In this document: positions 16,641-24,567 of the stretch, piece by piece
Layout of the letters: every line of letters begins with the position of its first letter
Numbering within the stretch: position 1 is the stretch's first letter
Source of the DNA: DASZHA01 sp049644325
Lineage (GTDB): Bacteria; Chloroflexota; Dormibacteria; DASZGP01
Length of the DNA stretch: 28,231 nt
Direction: 5' to 3'
Assembly (NCBI GenBank): GCA_049644325.1
Contig: JBARRR010000130.1
Coordinates: forward strand, 1 to 28,231
Notes under the pieces: generated by a model
Seen by the model: the letters and a program-made list of their open reading frames with translations, nothing else
Told to the model about the DNA's origin: nothing
Databases searched by the model: none
Made by a program: the position numbers and the translations under genes

Positions 16641-17481
16641 GGCGCCGCCGATCCGGGACGCGGCGGTGGCGGAGCTGATCCGGGCAGCGCTGGCCGAGGA
16701 CATCGGCGAGGGGGACATCACCTCGGCCGCGACGGTACCGGCCGACCGCACCTGCATCGCCCGGATCAAGGCCAAGGCGCCCGGCGTGGTGGCCGGGGTG
16801 AAGGTCGCCGAGGCGGTCTTCATGGCGGTCGACCCTGGCGTCGACTACCAGGCCGACTGCGCTGACGGCAGCCGCGTCTCCCCGGGCGACCACGTCGCCG
16901 TCATCGGCGGCCGGGCGCGCTCGCTGCTGGCGGCGGAGCGGGTGGCGCTCAACTTCCTGCAGCACCTCTCCGGCGTCGCCACCGCCACCGCCGAGGCGGT
17001 GCGCATGGTCACCGGTACCGGCGTCCGCATCCTCGATACGCGCAAGACCACGCCCGGGCTGCGCGCCCTGGAGAAGTACGCTGTCAGCCTCGGTGGCGGG
17101 GTCAACCATCGCCAGGGGCTCTTTGACCGCTACCTGATCAAGGAGAACCATGTCGCCCTCGCCGGTGGCGTTGCCGCCGCCGTCAGCGCCGCGCGGGCCG
17201 CCCGGCCTGGCGACGCGGTCGAGGTCGAGGTCCGCAACATCGCCGAGCTGGAGCAGGCATTGGAGTCCAGCGCCGACCGTATCCTGCTCGACAACTTCAC
17301 GCCGACGCAGGCCACTGAGGCGGTCAAGCTGGTCGACGGCCGCGCCGAGGTCGAGATCTCGGGCGGCGTCCGTCCCGCAAACCTCCGTGCCTACGCCGCC
17401 GCCCACCCCGACTTCATCTCCCTGGGGTGGCTGACGCATTCGTCACCGGCCCTCGACATGTCGATGACCCTCGTCGTCTGA
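16633..17481 (+). CDS. nadC: Nicotinate-nucleotide pyrophosphorylase (quinolinate phosphoribosyltransferase)
   Basis: Converts quinolinate and phosphoribosyl pyrophosphate to nicotinate mononucleotide, carbon dioxide and pyrophosphate. The 282-residue product has the N-terminal EDIGEGDITS, the TRKTTPGLRALEKYAV phosphoribosyl-binding region, GGGVNHRQGLFDRYLIKENH, the VEVEVRN strand, DRILLDNFTP, and EISGGVRPANL before the end motif ISLGWLTHSS. I chose TTG 16633, which overlaps nadB by eight bases and has a weak GAGG upstream. The open frame runs further back inside nadB, but the family starts near here. GTG 16666 is a shorter alternative that keeps the conserved core. The operon ends after it. 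Confidence 0.95.
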   Translation: MTEAPPIRDAAVAELIRAALAEDIGEGDITSAATVPADRTCIARIKAKAPGVVAGVKVAEAVFMAVDPGVDYQADCADGSRVSPGDHVAVIGGRARSLLAAERVALNFLQHLSGVATATAEAVRMVTGTGVRILDTRKTTPGLRALEKYAVSLGGGVNHRQGLFDRYLIKENHVALAGGVAAAVSAARAARPGDAVEVEVRNIAELEQALESSADRILLDNFTPTQATEAVKLVDGRAEVEISGGVRPANLRAYAAAHPDFISLGWLTHSSPALDMSMTLVV

Positions 17482-17503
17482 ACGAGTCTGACTCCAGGGT
17501 CTT

Positions 17504-17512
17504 TGCTATCCT
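17504..17512 (+). promoter_or_regulatory. Extended -10 box for the S1-domain gene (TGcTATCCT)
   Basis: TG, one base and TATCCT form an extended -10 element in the 40-base gap after nadC. The predicted start is A17518 or G17519, three or four bases before TTG 17522. No -35 box is seen. Confidence 0.5.
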
Positions 17513-17521
17513 CGTTCAGCT

Positions 17522-18688
17522 TTGACCCAATCCACCTCTGAGTCTCAGCTCGAAGGGGTCCTCACCATGCAGGACTACCTCGACCTGGATGACCAGAACA
17601 TTCGCCAGCTCTCCCACGGAGACATCGTCGACGGCGTCGTCGTGCGCGTCGACCCCGACGAGGTCCTGGTGGACATCGGCTCCAAGAGCGAGGGCGTTAT
17701 CTCCAACCGTGAGCTGGGCATGCGCGGCGATCCCAACGCCATCCTGCTCAACGAGGGCGATGAGATCAAGGTCTACGTGCTCTCGCCGGAGAACGAGGAT
17801 GGCAATGTCGTCCTCTCCCTGCGTCGGGCCAAGGCCGAGGGCATCTGGACCCAGGCCGCCGAGCGCGAGCAGGCCGGCGAGGTGGTCGAGGCTGAGGTCC
17901 GCGAGCAGAACAAGGGCGGCCTGATCGTCAACGTCCTCGGCCTGCGCGGCTTCCTGCCCACCAGCCAGGTCAGCCGGCAGTTCGCCAACGCCCCCGAGGA
18001 GCTGCTGACGCAGAAGATCCAGGTCAAGATCCTGGAGGTCAACCGCAAGCGCAACCGTCTCATCGTCAGCCAGAAGGCCGCCATGGACGAGGACCGCGCC
18101 CGGCAGCGCGAGGAGCTCTTCGAGAAGCTCCAGGTCGGGGACGTGGTCAAGGGCAGGGTCAGCGGCCTCACCACCTACGGCGCGTTCGTCAACCTCGGTG
18201 GCGCCGACGGGCTGATCCACATCTCCGAGCTCAGCTGGGACCGGGTCAACTCGGTCAACGAGGTGCTCTCGGTCGGCGACGAGGTCGAGGTCAAGGTCAT
18301 CAAGCTGGACCACGAGCTGTCCCGGATCTCGCTCTCGCTGCGGCAGATGAGCGAGGACCCCTGGGAGACGATCGAGCAGCGCTTCCCGCCGGGGTCGATC
18401 GTCAAGGGCGAAGTTACCAAGACCAAGAAGTACGGCGCCTTTCTCCAGCTCGACGACGGCATCGAGGGCCTGCTCCACATCAGCGAGCTGACCTGGGAGC
18501 ACGTCGAGAAGACCGAGGACGTGGTCAGCCCGGGCGACAAGCTCGAGGTCCAGGTACTCAACGCCGACCGCGTGCGGCGGCGCATCTCACTATCCCTCAA
18601 GCAGCTCCAGGAACGCCCCCAGGGGGTGGCCTATGAGGAGCCCGCGCGTACCGACTACGCCGACTACGGCGACGACGACGAGGAGTAG
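17522..18688 (+). CDS. rpsA: Ribosomal protein S1 homologue with four S1 domains
   Basis: RNA-binding protein expected to help mRNA bind the 30S subunit. The 388-residue product contains four S1 (OB-fold) repeats: about 31-100 (GDIVDGVVVRVDPDEVLVDI), 118-185 (more divergent, GLIVNVLGLRGFLPTSQ), 203-275 (YGAFVNLGGADGLIHISEL) and 288-362 (YGAFLQLDDGIEGLLHISEL). The acidic end reads YGDDDEE. Four domains rather than the six of E. coli is usual outside Proteobacteria. TTG 17522 is almost at the predicted transcript start; ATG 17567, behind GAAGGGG, would remove 15 residues and none of the first domain, so the true start is open. It converges with the EAL gene across 28 bases. Confidence 0.92.
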   Translation: MTQSTSESQLEGVLTMQDYLDLDDQNIRQLSHGDIVDGVVVRVDPDEVLVDIGSKSEGVISNRELGMRGDPNAILLNEGDEIKVYVLSPENEDGNVVLSLRRAKAEGIWTQAAEREQAGEVVEAEVREQNKGGLIVNVLGLRGFLPTSQVSRQFANAPEELLTQKIQVKILEVNRKRNRLIVSQKAAMDEDRARQREELFEKLQVGDVVKGRVSGLTTYGAFVNLGGADGLIHISELSWDRVNSVNEVLSVGDEVEVKVIKLDHELSRISLSLRQMSEDPWETIEQRFPPGSIVKGEVTKTKKYGAFLQLDDGIEGLLHISELTWEHVEKTEDVVSPGDKLEVQVLNADRVRRRISLSLKQLQERPQGVAYEEPARTDYADYGDDDEE

Positions 18689-18716
18689 CGCCCGGCGCTA
18701 GCGGGGGCCCGTCAGC

Positions 18717-20459
18717 TCAGGTCGGGATGCCGTCCCTTACCAGTGCGTCGACCGCCTCGGCCTCGACCGGGCGGCTGAGAAGGAACCCCTGGGCCTGGTC
18801 GCAGCCGGCCCGTCGCAGGAAATCGAGCTGGTCCTGGGTCTCCACGCCCTCCGCGATGACCTCGAGGCTGAGGCTGTGGCCCATGGCGATGATGCCGGAG
18901 ACGATGGGCGCGTCCTGGTCCTGGCCGGCGACCTTGGCCAGGAAGGAGCCGTCGATCTTGAGCTTGTCGAGAGGGAAGTCGTTGAGCCGGCTGAGCATCG
19001 AGTAGCCCACCCCGAAGTCGTCGATGGCCACCCGCACGCCCATCTGGCGCAGCTTGCGGAGGATCTCCAACGCGTTTGATGTCTCCACGGTGGCGCCCTC
19101 GGTGACCTCGACCTCAAGCCTGCTGGGGTCGATGCCGGACCTGCCGATGGCGTCCCGCACCCGGTCCACGACGTCGGTACTGCCGAGCTCCTGGCCCGAG
19201 ATGTTGACCGCCATGTTGATCGGCGGCATTCCCGCCGCGGCCCAAGTACTCAGCTGGCGGGCGGCTTGATTCAGGACCCAGTCGTCGACGCCGGTGATCA
19301 GGCCGGCGTCCTCCGCCACCAGGATGAACTCGCCCGGGGGGATCAGGCCTCGGCGCGGATGCTGCCAGCGCACCAGGGCTTCGACACCCACCACCTCGCC
19401 GGTGGTGAGGTCGACCTCGGGCTGATAGTGCAGCCGCAGCTGGTTGTCGGCCACCCCCTGGCGCAGGTCGTTCTCCAGCGTGAGGCGCGCGGTTACGGCT
19501 GACTGCATCGCCGGCTCGTACACGCCGAAGCGGCCGCGGCCGTTGGCCTTGGCGGAGTGCATGGCCACGTCGGCGTTGCGCACCAGCTCATCGGCGTTGA
19601 CGTTGCGGATGTGGTCGCTGGTGGCGATGCCGACGCTGGCGCTCACCATCCAGTCCTCGTCGCCGATGCGGACCGGGCGCTGCAGCGTGGTCAAGATTCG
19701 CTCCGTCACCCGCACCGCGTCACGTATCCCGGCGACGTGCTCTAGCAGCACGCCGAACTCGTCGCTGCCCAGCCGCGCGGCGGTGTCATCTGGGCGCATG
19801 CAGCCCACCAGTCGCTCCGCCACCTGGGTCAGGAGGCTGTCGCCGGCGGCGTGGCCGACGGCGTCGTTGATCAGCTTGAAGCCGTCGAGGTCGACGATCA
19901 GGACGGCGCACTCGCCCCGACTACGCGGGCGCTGGGCCAGCGCGTGCTCGATGCGATCGCGGAAGAGGGCGCGGTTGGCGAGCCCGGTCAGCCCGTCGTG
20001 GAAGGCCTGGTGGCGGAGGGCCTCGTCGAGCCGCTTGCGCTCGGTGATGTCCTGGGACAGCACCAGCACCGCTCTCCGCCCGGCGAAGACCAGCTGGTGG
20101 GAGGCGATGTCAACGTAGATGACGCGACCGTCCTTGAGGCGATGGCGCCACTCCCGCGACGCCTCCAGCTCAGCCCGGGGCATGGCCAGGTTGGCCTCCA
20201 GCAAGGACAGCTCCTCGGCGGGGCGGATGTCGTTGATCCGCATGCCAAGGAATTCCTCACGACTGTAGCCATACTTTTGGACAGCGGCGGTGTTGACCTC
20301 GAGGAACTCCAGACTGTCCAGGTCGTAGACCCACATCGGCTGGGGGTTGCTGGCGAAGAGCAGATGGAACCCGTCCTCCTGAGGGGCACCCAGGAGGTCG
20401 CCAGGGCTGAGGTCGTCACCGGCCTCGCCAGGGCCGATGCTTCCTCGAGCCGTCGCCAT
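18717..20459 (-). CDS. PAS-GGDEF-EAL cyclic-di-GMP signalling protein
   Basis: Predicted cytoplasmic regulator that makes or breaks cyclic di-GMP. The 580-residue product has a PAS domain (about 30-140), a GGDEF domain (about 152-312) and an EAL domain (about 330-575). The GGDEF active site reads GSDEF at 231-235, with Ser for the second Gly; an RxxD inhibitory site (RPDD, 222-225) sits five residues before it, as in product-inhibited cyclases. The EAL domain keeps EAL (360-362), the Asn of VNISGQE, EVTEG, DDFGVGYSML (479-488; usual form DDFGTGYSSL), Lys501 and AEGVET, so phosphodiesterase activity is likely. There are no membrane helices. I chose ATG 20459; the frame is open up to 20591 but that extension (Arg/Lys/Trp-rich) is not domain-like. 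Confidence 0.93.
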   Translation of the reverse strand: MATARGSIGPGEAGDDLSPGDLLGAPQEDGFHLLFASNPQPMWVYDLDSLEFLEVNTAAVQKYGYSREEFLGMRINDIRPAEELSLLEANLAMPRAELEASREWRHRLKDGRVIYVDIASHQLVFAGRRAVLVLSQDITERKRLDEALRHQAFHDGLTGLANRALFRDRIEHALAQRPRSRGECAVLIVDLDGFKLINDAVGHAAGDSLLTQVAERLVGCMRPDDTAARLGSDEFGVLLEHVAGIRDAVRVTERILTTLQRPVRIGDEDWMVSASVGIATSDHIRNVNADELVRNADVAMHSAKANGRGRFGVYEPAMQSAVTARLTLENDLRQGVADNQLRLHYQPEVDLTTGEVVGVEALVRWQHPRRGLIPPGEFILVAEDAGLITGVDDWVLNQAARQLSTWAAAGMPPINMAVNISGQELGSTDVVDRVRDAIGRSGIDPSRLEVEVTEGATVETSNALEILRKLRQMGVRVAIDDFGVGYSMLSRLNDFPLDKLKIDGSFLAKVAGQDQDAPIVSGIIAMGHSLSLEVIAEGVETQDQLDFLRRAGCDQAQGFLLSRPVEAEAVDALVRDGIPT

Positions 20460-20588
20460 GGCTCCCCATCGTCGCACAGGATTGGCGCAAAACCGGCTCT
20501 TTTGACACCGGTTTCGGGGGCGGTCCAGACCCATCCTCAGCCCTTGAGAGCACCAAGTCGGAATCTGTTTCGAGTTTGGTTGGTTGGT

Positions 20589-20594
20589 CATAAT
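20589..20594 (+). promoter_or_regulatory. Possible -10 box for clpC (CATAAT)
   Basis: CATAAT lies at the end of an unusually T-rich stretch containing three TTGG repeats (20575-20587). Transcription would start near 20601, giving a leader of about 60 bases. The -35 region (TGTTTC at 20566) is poor. The 200-base gap between the EAL gene and clpC contains nothing else I can name; no CIRCE element was seen. Confidence 0.4.
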
Positions 20595-20644
20595 AGATTC
20601 GGGCGAACGCCAGGCCCTTCGATTCCATACGCCCCCGGACTCAT

Positions 20645-20650
20645 AAGGAG
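20645..20650 (+). promoter_or_regulatory. Shine-Dalgarno site fixing the TTG start of clpC
   Basis: AAGGAG lies nine bases before TTG 20660, and the TTG directly precedes the conserved ClpC N-terminus (YPFERFTERAKKV). Confidence 0.75.
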
Positions 20651-20659
20651 AAGACCCAC

Positions 20660-23200
20660 TTGTATCCCTTTGAACGCTTCACAGAACGAGCAAAGAAAGT
20701 TCTCACGCTTGCGCAAGAGGAGGCCGAGCGCAGCCACCACAGCTACATCGGCACCGAGCACCTTCTCCTTGGCCTGCTCCGCGAGGGGGAGGGCCTCGCC
20801 TCCAAGGTCCTGGGCAACCTGGGCGTGGAGATCAACAAGGTCCGGGCCACCATCGAGTCGGTCCTGGGTCGCAACGAGCGCATCATCATCCAGCAGATCA
20901 TCCCCACCAGCCGGGTCAAGAAGGTCATCGAGATCTCCTTCGAGGAAGCCCGCCGGATGGGCAACAACTACGTCGGCACCGAGCACCTGCTGCTGGGTCT
21001 GCTGATCGAGGGCGAGGGCATCGCCGCCCACGTTCTCGAGGACCTTGGCGCCAACCTGGAGAAGGTCCGCGGCGAGATCGACCGTCTGCTGCACGAGTCA
21101 GGCCTCGAGGAGGAGACGGCTCAGGCGCAGAAGAAGCCGTCCAAGACCCCGCTGCTCGACCAGTTCTGCCGCGACCTGACCGAGCTGGCCCAGAAGAACC
21201 AGCTGGACCCCGTCATCGGCCGTGAGAGCGAGATCGAGCGCGTGATCCAGATCCTTTCCCGCCGGACCAAGAACAACCCGGCGCTGATCGGCGAGCCCGG
21301 CGTGGGCAAGACCGCCATCGCTGAGGGCCTGGCCCAGCAGATCATCAACAGCAACATCCCCGAGTCGCTGATGGGCAAGCGCGTCCTGACGCTGGACATG
21401 GGGGCGCTGGTCGCCGGCACCAAGTACCGCGGCGAGTTCGAGGAGCGGCTCAAGAAGATCCTCGACGAGATCCGCTCCAGCCGCGAGGTGGTGCTCTTCA
21501 TCGACGAGCTTCACACCCTGGTGGGTGCGGGCGCGGCCGAGGGCGCCATCGACGCCGCCAACATCCTCAAGCCCGCCCTGGCGCGGGGTGAGATCCAGTG
21601 CATCGGCGCCACCACGCTCAACGAGTACCGCAAGTACATCGAGAAGGACGCCGCCCTGGAGCGTCGCTTCCAGTCGGTCTTCGTCGACGAGCCCAACGAC
21701 TCGGAGACCATCGCAATCCTCCACGGCGTGCGCAACCTCTATGAGAAGCACCACCGCGTCAACATCACCGATGAGGCGCTGAAGGCCGCCGCTGAGCTAT
21801 CGGCGCGGTATGTCGCCGACCGGGCCCAGCCGGACAAGTCGATCGACCTCATCGATGAGGCGGCGGCGCGTGTGCGCATGAAGCTGACCACCCTGCCCGA
21901 CAACCTGCGCGAGATGCAGAAGGAGATCCGCGAGCTCCAGATCCAGAAGGAGGAGGCGATCGCCTCGCAGGACTACGAGACCGCGGCCAGCTTCCGGGAC
22001 AAGGAGAAGAAGCTCAAGGAGAAGTACGTCACTGCCGAGGCGGCGTGGCGCGACGAGCTGGGCCAGACCGTGCCCGAGGTGGGCGAGGAGAACATCGCCG
22101 AGATCGTGTCGTCATGGACCGGCGTGCCGGTCTCCCGCCTGGTCGAGGAGGAGACCTCCAAGCTGCTCAAGATGGAGGACGAGATCCACGAGCGGCTGAT
22201 CGGCCAGGAAGAGGCGGTCAAGATCATCTCCCAGGCGGTGCGGCGCGCCCGCGCCGGGCTCAAGGATCCCAAGCGCCCGATCGGGTCGTTCGTCTTCCTT
22301 GGCCCCACCGGCGTGGGCAAGACCGAGCTGGCCCGCCAGCTGGCCAAGTTCCTCTTCGACGACGAGGACGCCATCATCCGGCTGGATATGTCGGAGTTCA
22401 TGGAGCGGCACACCACCGCCCGCCTGGTCGGCTCGCCCCCGGGCTACGTCGGCTACGACGAGGGCGGTCAGCTGACCGAGGCGGTCCGCCGCCGGCCGTA
22501 CAGCGTGGTCCTGCTCGACGAGATCGAGAAGGCGCACCCCGAGGTCTTCAACATGCTGCTGCAGATCCTCGAGGACGGGCGGCTGTCGGACGCCAAGGGC
22601 AAGGCCGTCAACTTCGCCAACACCATCGTGATCATGACCAGCAACCTGGGCGTGGCCGGCATGGGCGAGAGCCTGTCGCTGGGCTTCCAGCCCTCGGTGC
22701 CCGACGACAACCAGACCGACCAGGAGCACAAGAAGATGCGCACTCGCATCCTCGACGAGCTCAAGCGGGTCTTCCGTCCCGAGTTCCTCAACCGCATCGA
22801 CGCGGTGGTGGTCTTCAAGCGGCTGACGCCGCCGGAGATGCGCAAGATCGTCGACCTGCTGGTCGCCCGCATCGGCACCCACCTGGGCTCCCAGGACATG
22901 AAGCTGGAGATCAGCGACGCGGCCAAGGACAAGATCGCTGAGGAGGGTTTCGACAAGATCTACGGCGCGCGCCCGCTGCGGCGCGTGATCCAGCGACTGA
23001 TCGAGGACCCGCTCTCCGAGGAGCTCCTGCGCTTCAAGTACAAGGCCGGTGACACGGTCCTGGTCGAGCTTGACGACAAGGGCGAGGTCGTGATCATCCC
23101 GGTCGCGGCCAAGAAGGAGAAGGCGACCAAGGAGCCCAAGGAGAAGGCGCCCAAGGCCGAGCCCGCCGGCACCGCCGGGAAGGCCGACGCCGAGGCCTGA
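20660..23200 (+). CDS. clpC: ATP-dependent Clp protease ATP-binding subunit ClpC
   Basis: AAA+ unfoldase that feeds proteins to ClpP. The 846-residue product has two Clp-N repeats (about 1-145, each with GTEHLLLGLL), a first AAA domain with Walker A GEPGVGKT near 211, and a UVR-type middle helix pair (about 415-455, QKEEAIASQDYETAASFRDKE) that marks ClpC rather than ClpA. The second AAA domain has GPTGVGKT near 548 and the ClpP-docking loop LGF near 674. The last 30 residues are a Lys/Ala/Pro/Glu-rich tail not needed by the family. TTG start with AAGGAG upstream. The usual ctsR-mcsAB partners are absent here, so regulation by CtsR cannot be inferred. Confidence 0.97.
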   Translation: MYPFERFTERAKKVLTLAQEEAERSHHSYIGTEHLLLGLLREGEGLASKVLGNLGVEINKVRATIESVLGRNERIIIQQIIPTSRVKKVIEISFEEARRMGNNYVGTEHLLLGLLIEGEGIAAHVLEDLGANLEKVRGEIDRLLHESGLEEETAQAQKKPSKTPLLDQFCRDLTELAQKNQLDPVIGRESEIERVIQILSRRTKNNPALIGEPGVGKTAIAEGLAQQIINSNIPESLMGKRVLTLDMGALVAGTKYRGEFEERLKKILDEIRSSREVVLFIDELHTLVGAGAAEGAIDAANILKPALARGEIQCIGATTLNEYRKYIEKDAALERRFQSVFVDEPNDSETIAILHGVRNLYEKHHRVNITDEALKAAAELSARYVADRAQPDKSIDLIDEAAARVRMKLTTLPDNLREMQKEIRELQIQKEEAIASQDYETAASFRDKEKKLKEKYVTAEAAWRDELGQTVPEVGEENIAEIVSSWTGVPVSRLVEEETSKLLKMEDEIHERLIGQEEAVKIISQAVRRARAGLKDPKRPIGSFVFLGPTGVGKTELARQLAKFLFDDEDAIIRLDMSEFMERHTTARLVGSPPGYVGYDEGGQLTEAVRRRPYSVVLLDEIEKAHPEVFNMLLQILEDGRLSDAKGKAVNFANTIVIMTSNLGVAGMGESLSLGFQPSVPDDNQTDQEHKKMRTRILDELKRVFRPEFLNRIDAVVVFKRLTPPEMRKIVDLLVARIGTHLGSQDMKLEISDAAKDKIAEEGFDKIYGARPLRRVIQRLIEDPLSEELLRFKYKAGDTVLVELDDKGEVVIIPVAAKKEKATKEPKEKAPKAEPAGTAGKADAEA

Positions 23201-23209
23201 CCAGCAACA

Positions 23210-23231
23210 GGGATCGAGCGCGCTCTATCCC
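23210..23231. terminator. Hairpin between the convergent clpC and PIG-V-like genes
   Basis: GGGAT-c-GAGCG/CGCTC-t-ATCCC forms an almost perfect inverted repeat with one C-T mismatch pair, in the 24-base space after clpC and running over the stop codon of the opposite gene. There is no T-run, so it could be a weak bidirectional terminator or a 3'-end stabilising structure. Confidence 0.45.
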
Positions 23232-24502
23232 AGGAAGTCGTAGGCCGCCGACAGGACGAACAGCGCCAGCAGCAGCGGTATCGAGACCGCGGCGACGGCG
23301 ACCTGCGCCCAGCGCCGCTGGGCGGTGATCGCGATGACCACGAAGAGCGGAAACACCACCAGCGCATAGCGGGCGTCGCTTGCCAGCGGCGTGGTTGTGG
23401 CCTCGCGGAACGTCATCGGGACCAGCATCGCGGCCGCATAGAGCGTGTATGAGCGGGGCAGCCGTCGCCATCCCAGCACGATGGCGCCGACGACAAGCAG
23501 CACCGCGGCGAGGTTGAGCCACTCCTCCGTGGATCCGGAGAGGGCGGACCCCACGCCGTCGACGAGGGAATTCCAGGGCAAGGCGGGGCGCTGCCCCCAA
23601 TAGCGCGCCGCGCCGGCGACGCCATCCGGGATCGCCAGCGCGGTCCTGACGTAGACGTCCCAGGCGGCCAGGCCGATTATGGGAGCGAAAACGGCGAGGT
23701 GGCCCCATCGAAACCGCCGCTGCCCGGCGCGCCTGCGGTGGGTGGCCTCGATGGCGACCTCAACGAGCAATGGGATGAACAGGAGGACGCCGGAAGGACG
23801 GGTCAGGGCCGCCAGCAAGCCGCAAGCTGCCGCGATCGCCCAGCGTTGGCGCCGAGCCCCGAGGAAGGCGCCAACGGTCAGGCACAGGAAGAGCGCCTCT
23901 GAGTAGGGCGCGAGGAAGAAGAACGCCACCGGCGCCACCGCGGTGAATAGGGCCGTCCGCTGCGCAGTCGGCCTGTCGAAGTCGTCCGCCACCAGCCGGT
24001 ACAGCAGGTAGAGGCCGGCCACCGTGAGAACGGCGTTGAGGGCGAGGCCGGCGATCGCGTATTGCCCACCCAGCAGCCGGCCGCCGGTCGCCAGCACGGC
24101 GGGCCAGGCCGGGAAGAATGCCGCCTCCGGCCCGGTGACGCGGTAGCCGGCAGCGGCCAGGTGCTCGAACCAGAAGGCGTCCCAGCGGTTCCATGGTTGA
24201 ACCAGCGCGGCAAGGATCGACCCGGACTGGTAGAGCGCCACGGCCCATTCCCCTTGCAGCTTGGGGGGCGGCCCAACCGAGGTTAGCGCCCATCCAACCG
24301 CGCCAAGCGCGATCCGTAATATGACCACGAGGACCACGCAATACCGTAGCGGGGTCGTCACGCGGTTAAACCGAGCGTGTAACGAACGGTTGCTCGCGCC
24401 GCTCTCAGTGCCATACTGGGGATCATTCATTGCCGCGACAGCGGCCGTGTCCTCATTCATTGAGCATCCCAACCAGTCCCCATACGATCCCGTCTCATCC
24501 AT
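23225..24502 (-). CDS. PIG-V-like multi-pass mannosyltransferase
   Basis: Predicted membrane glycosyltransferase of the GT-C fold, resembling bacterial homologues of the GPI mannosyltransferase PIG-V. The 425-residue product has about ten membrane helices. The first luminal loop has WNRWDAFWFEHLAAAGY, whose acidic residue corresponds to the catalytic Asp region of the family, then AAFFPAWP and later APYSEALFLCL and TRPSGVLLFIPLL. These are the usual PIG-V-type landmarks. It would use a lipid-linked sugar and act on the outer face of the membrane; the acceptor is unknown. The start is uncertain: ATG 24502, 24460 and 24430 are all possible, because the first 50 residues are polar and not conserved. 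It converges with clpC and diverges from yacL. Confidence 0.85.
   Translation of the reverse strand: MDETGSYGDWLGCSMNEDTAAVAAMNDPQYGTESGASNRSLHARFNRVTTPLRYCVVLVVILRIALGAVGWALTSVGPPPKLQGEWAVALYQSGSILAALVQPWNRWDAFWFEHLAAAGYRVTGPEAAFFPAWPAVLATGGRLLGGQYAIAGLALNAVLTVAGLYLLYRLVADDFDRPTAQRTALFTAVAPVAFFFLAPYSEALFLCLTVGAFLGARRQRWAIAAACGLLAALTRPSGVLLFIPLLVEVAIEATHRRRAGQRRFRWGHLAVFAPIIGLAAWDVYVRTALAIPDGVAGAARYWGQRPALPWNSLVDGVGSALSGSTEEWLNLAAVLLVVGAIVLGWRRLPRSYTLYAAAMLVPMTFREATTTPLASDARYALVVFPLFVVIAITAQRRWAQVAVAAVSIPLLLALFVLSAAYDFLG
24423..24462. repeat. Direct repeat TCATTCATTG, two copies exactly 30 bases apart
   Basis: The ten-base sequence occurs at 24423-24432 and 24453-24462, with a related TCCATTCATCC and a CATA run at 24497-24520. 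The spacing of about three helical turns, in the gap between divergent genes and touching the -35 box of the yacL promoter, could suit a regulator-binding site. On the minus strand the copies lie in the ambiguous N-terminal codons of the PIG-V-like gene. Confidence 0.5.
24460..24488 (+). promoter_or_regulatory. Sigma-70-type promoter for yacL-ispD-ispF (TTGAGC-N17-TACGAT)
   Basis: The -35 TTGAGC (24460-24465) and -10 TACGAT (24483-24488) are spaced 17 bases apart. Transcription would start near 24495 and give a leader of about 73 bases. Confidence 0.65.
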
Positions 24503-24551
24503 TCATCCATACATACATAGAGCCGAGGATGCATCGCGACCGCGGCTTCAT

Positions 24552-24558
24552 AGGAGGT
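24552..24558 (+). promoter_or_regulatory. Shine-Dalgarno site choosing the GTG start of yacL
   Basis: AGGAGGT lies nine bases before GTG 24568. ATG 24529 and the long open frame before it have no comparable site. Confidence 0.75.
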
Positions 24559-24567
24559 AAATTCTCC

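Noticed and set aside
15075..16823. A 582-codon open frame antisense to nadB and nadC
   Set aside because: Same shadow effect; it crosses two real genes and has no recognisable domain or ribosome site.
18690..18712. CGCTAGCG palindrome in the gap between the S1 gene and the EAL gene as a terminator
   Set aside because: The symmetric core is only eight bases, the flanks do not pair well and there is no T-run.
20502..20507. Perfect -35 hexamer TTGACA upstream of clpC
   Set aside because: No -10-like sequence lies 16-19 bases downstream; probably chance.
20460..20591. Longer start for the PAS-GGDEF-EAL gene
   Set aside because: The extra 44 residues are Arg/Lys/Trp-rich and not domain-like, and they would fill the divergent promoter region of clpC.
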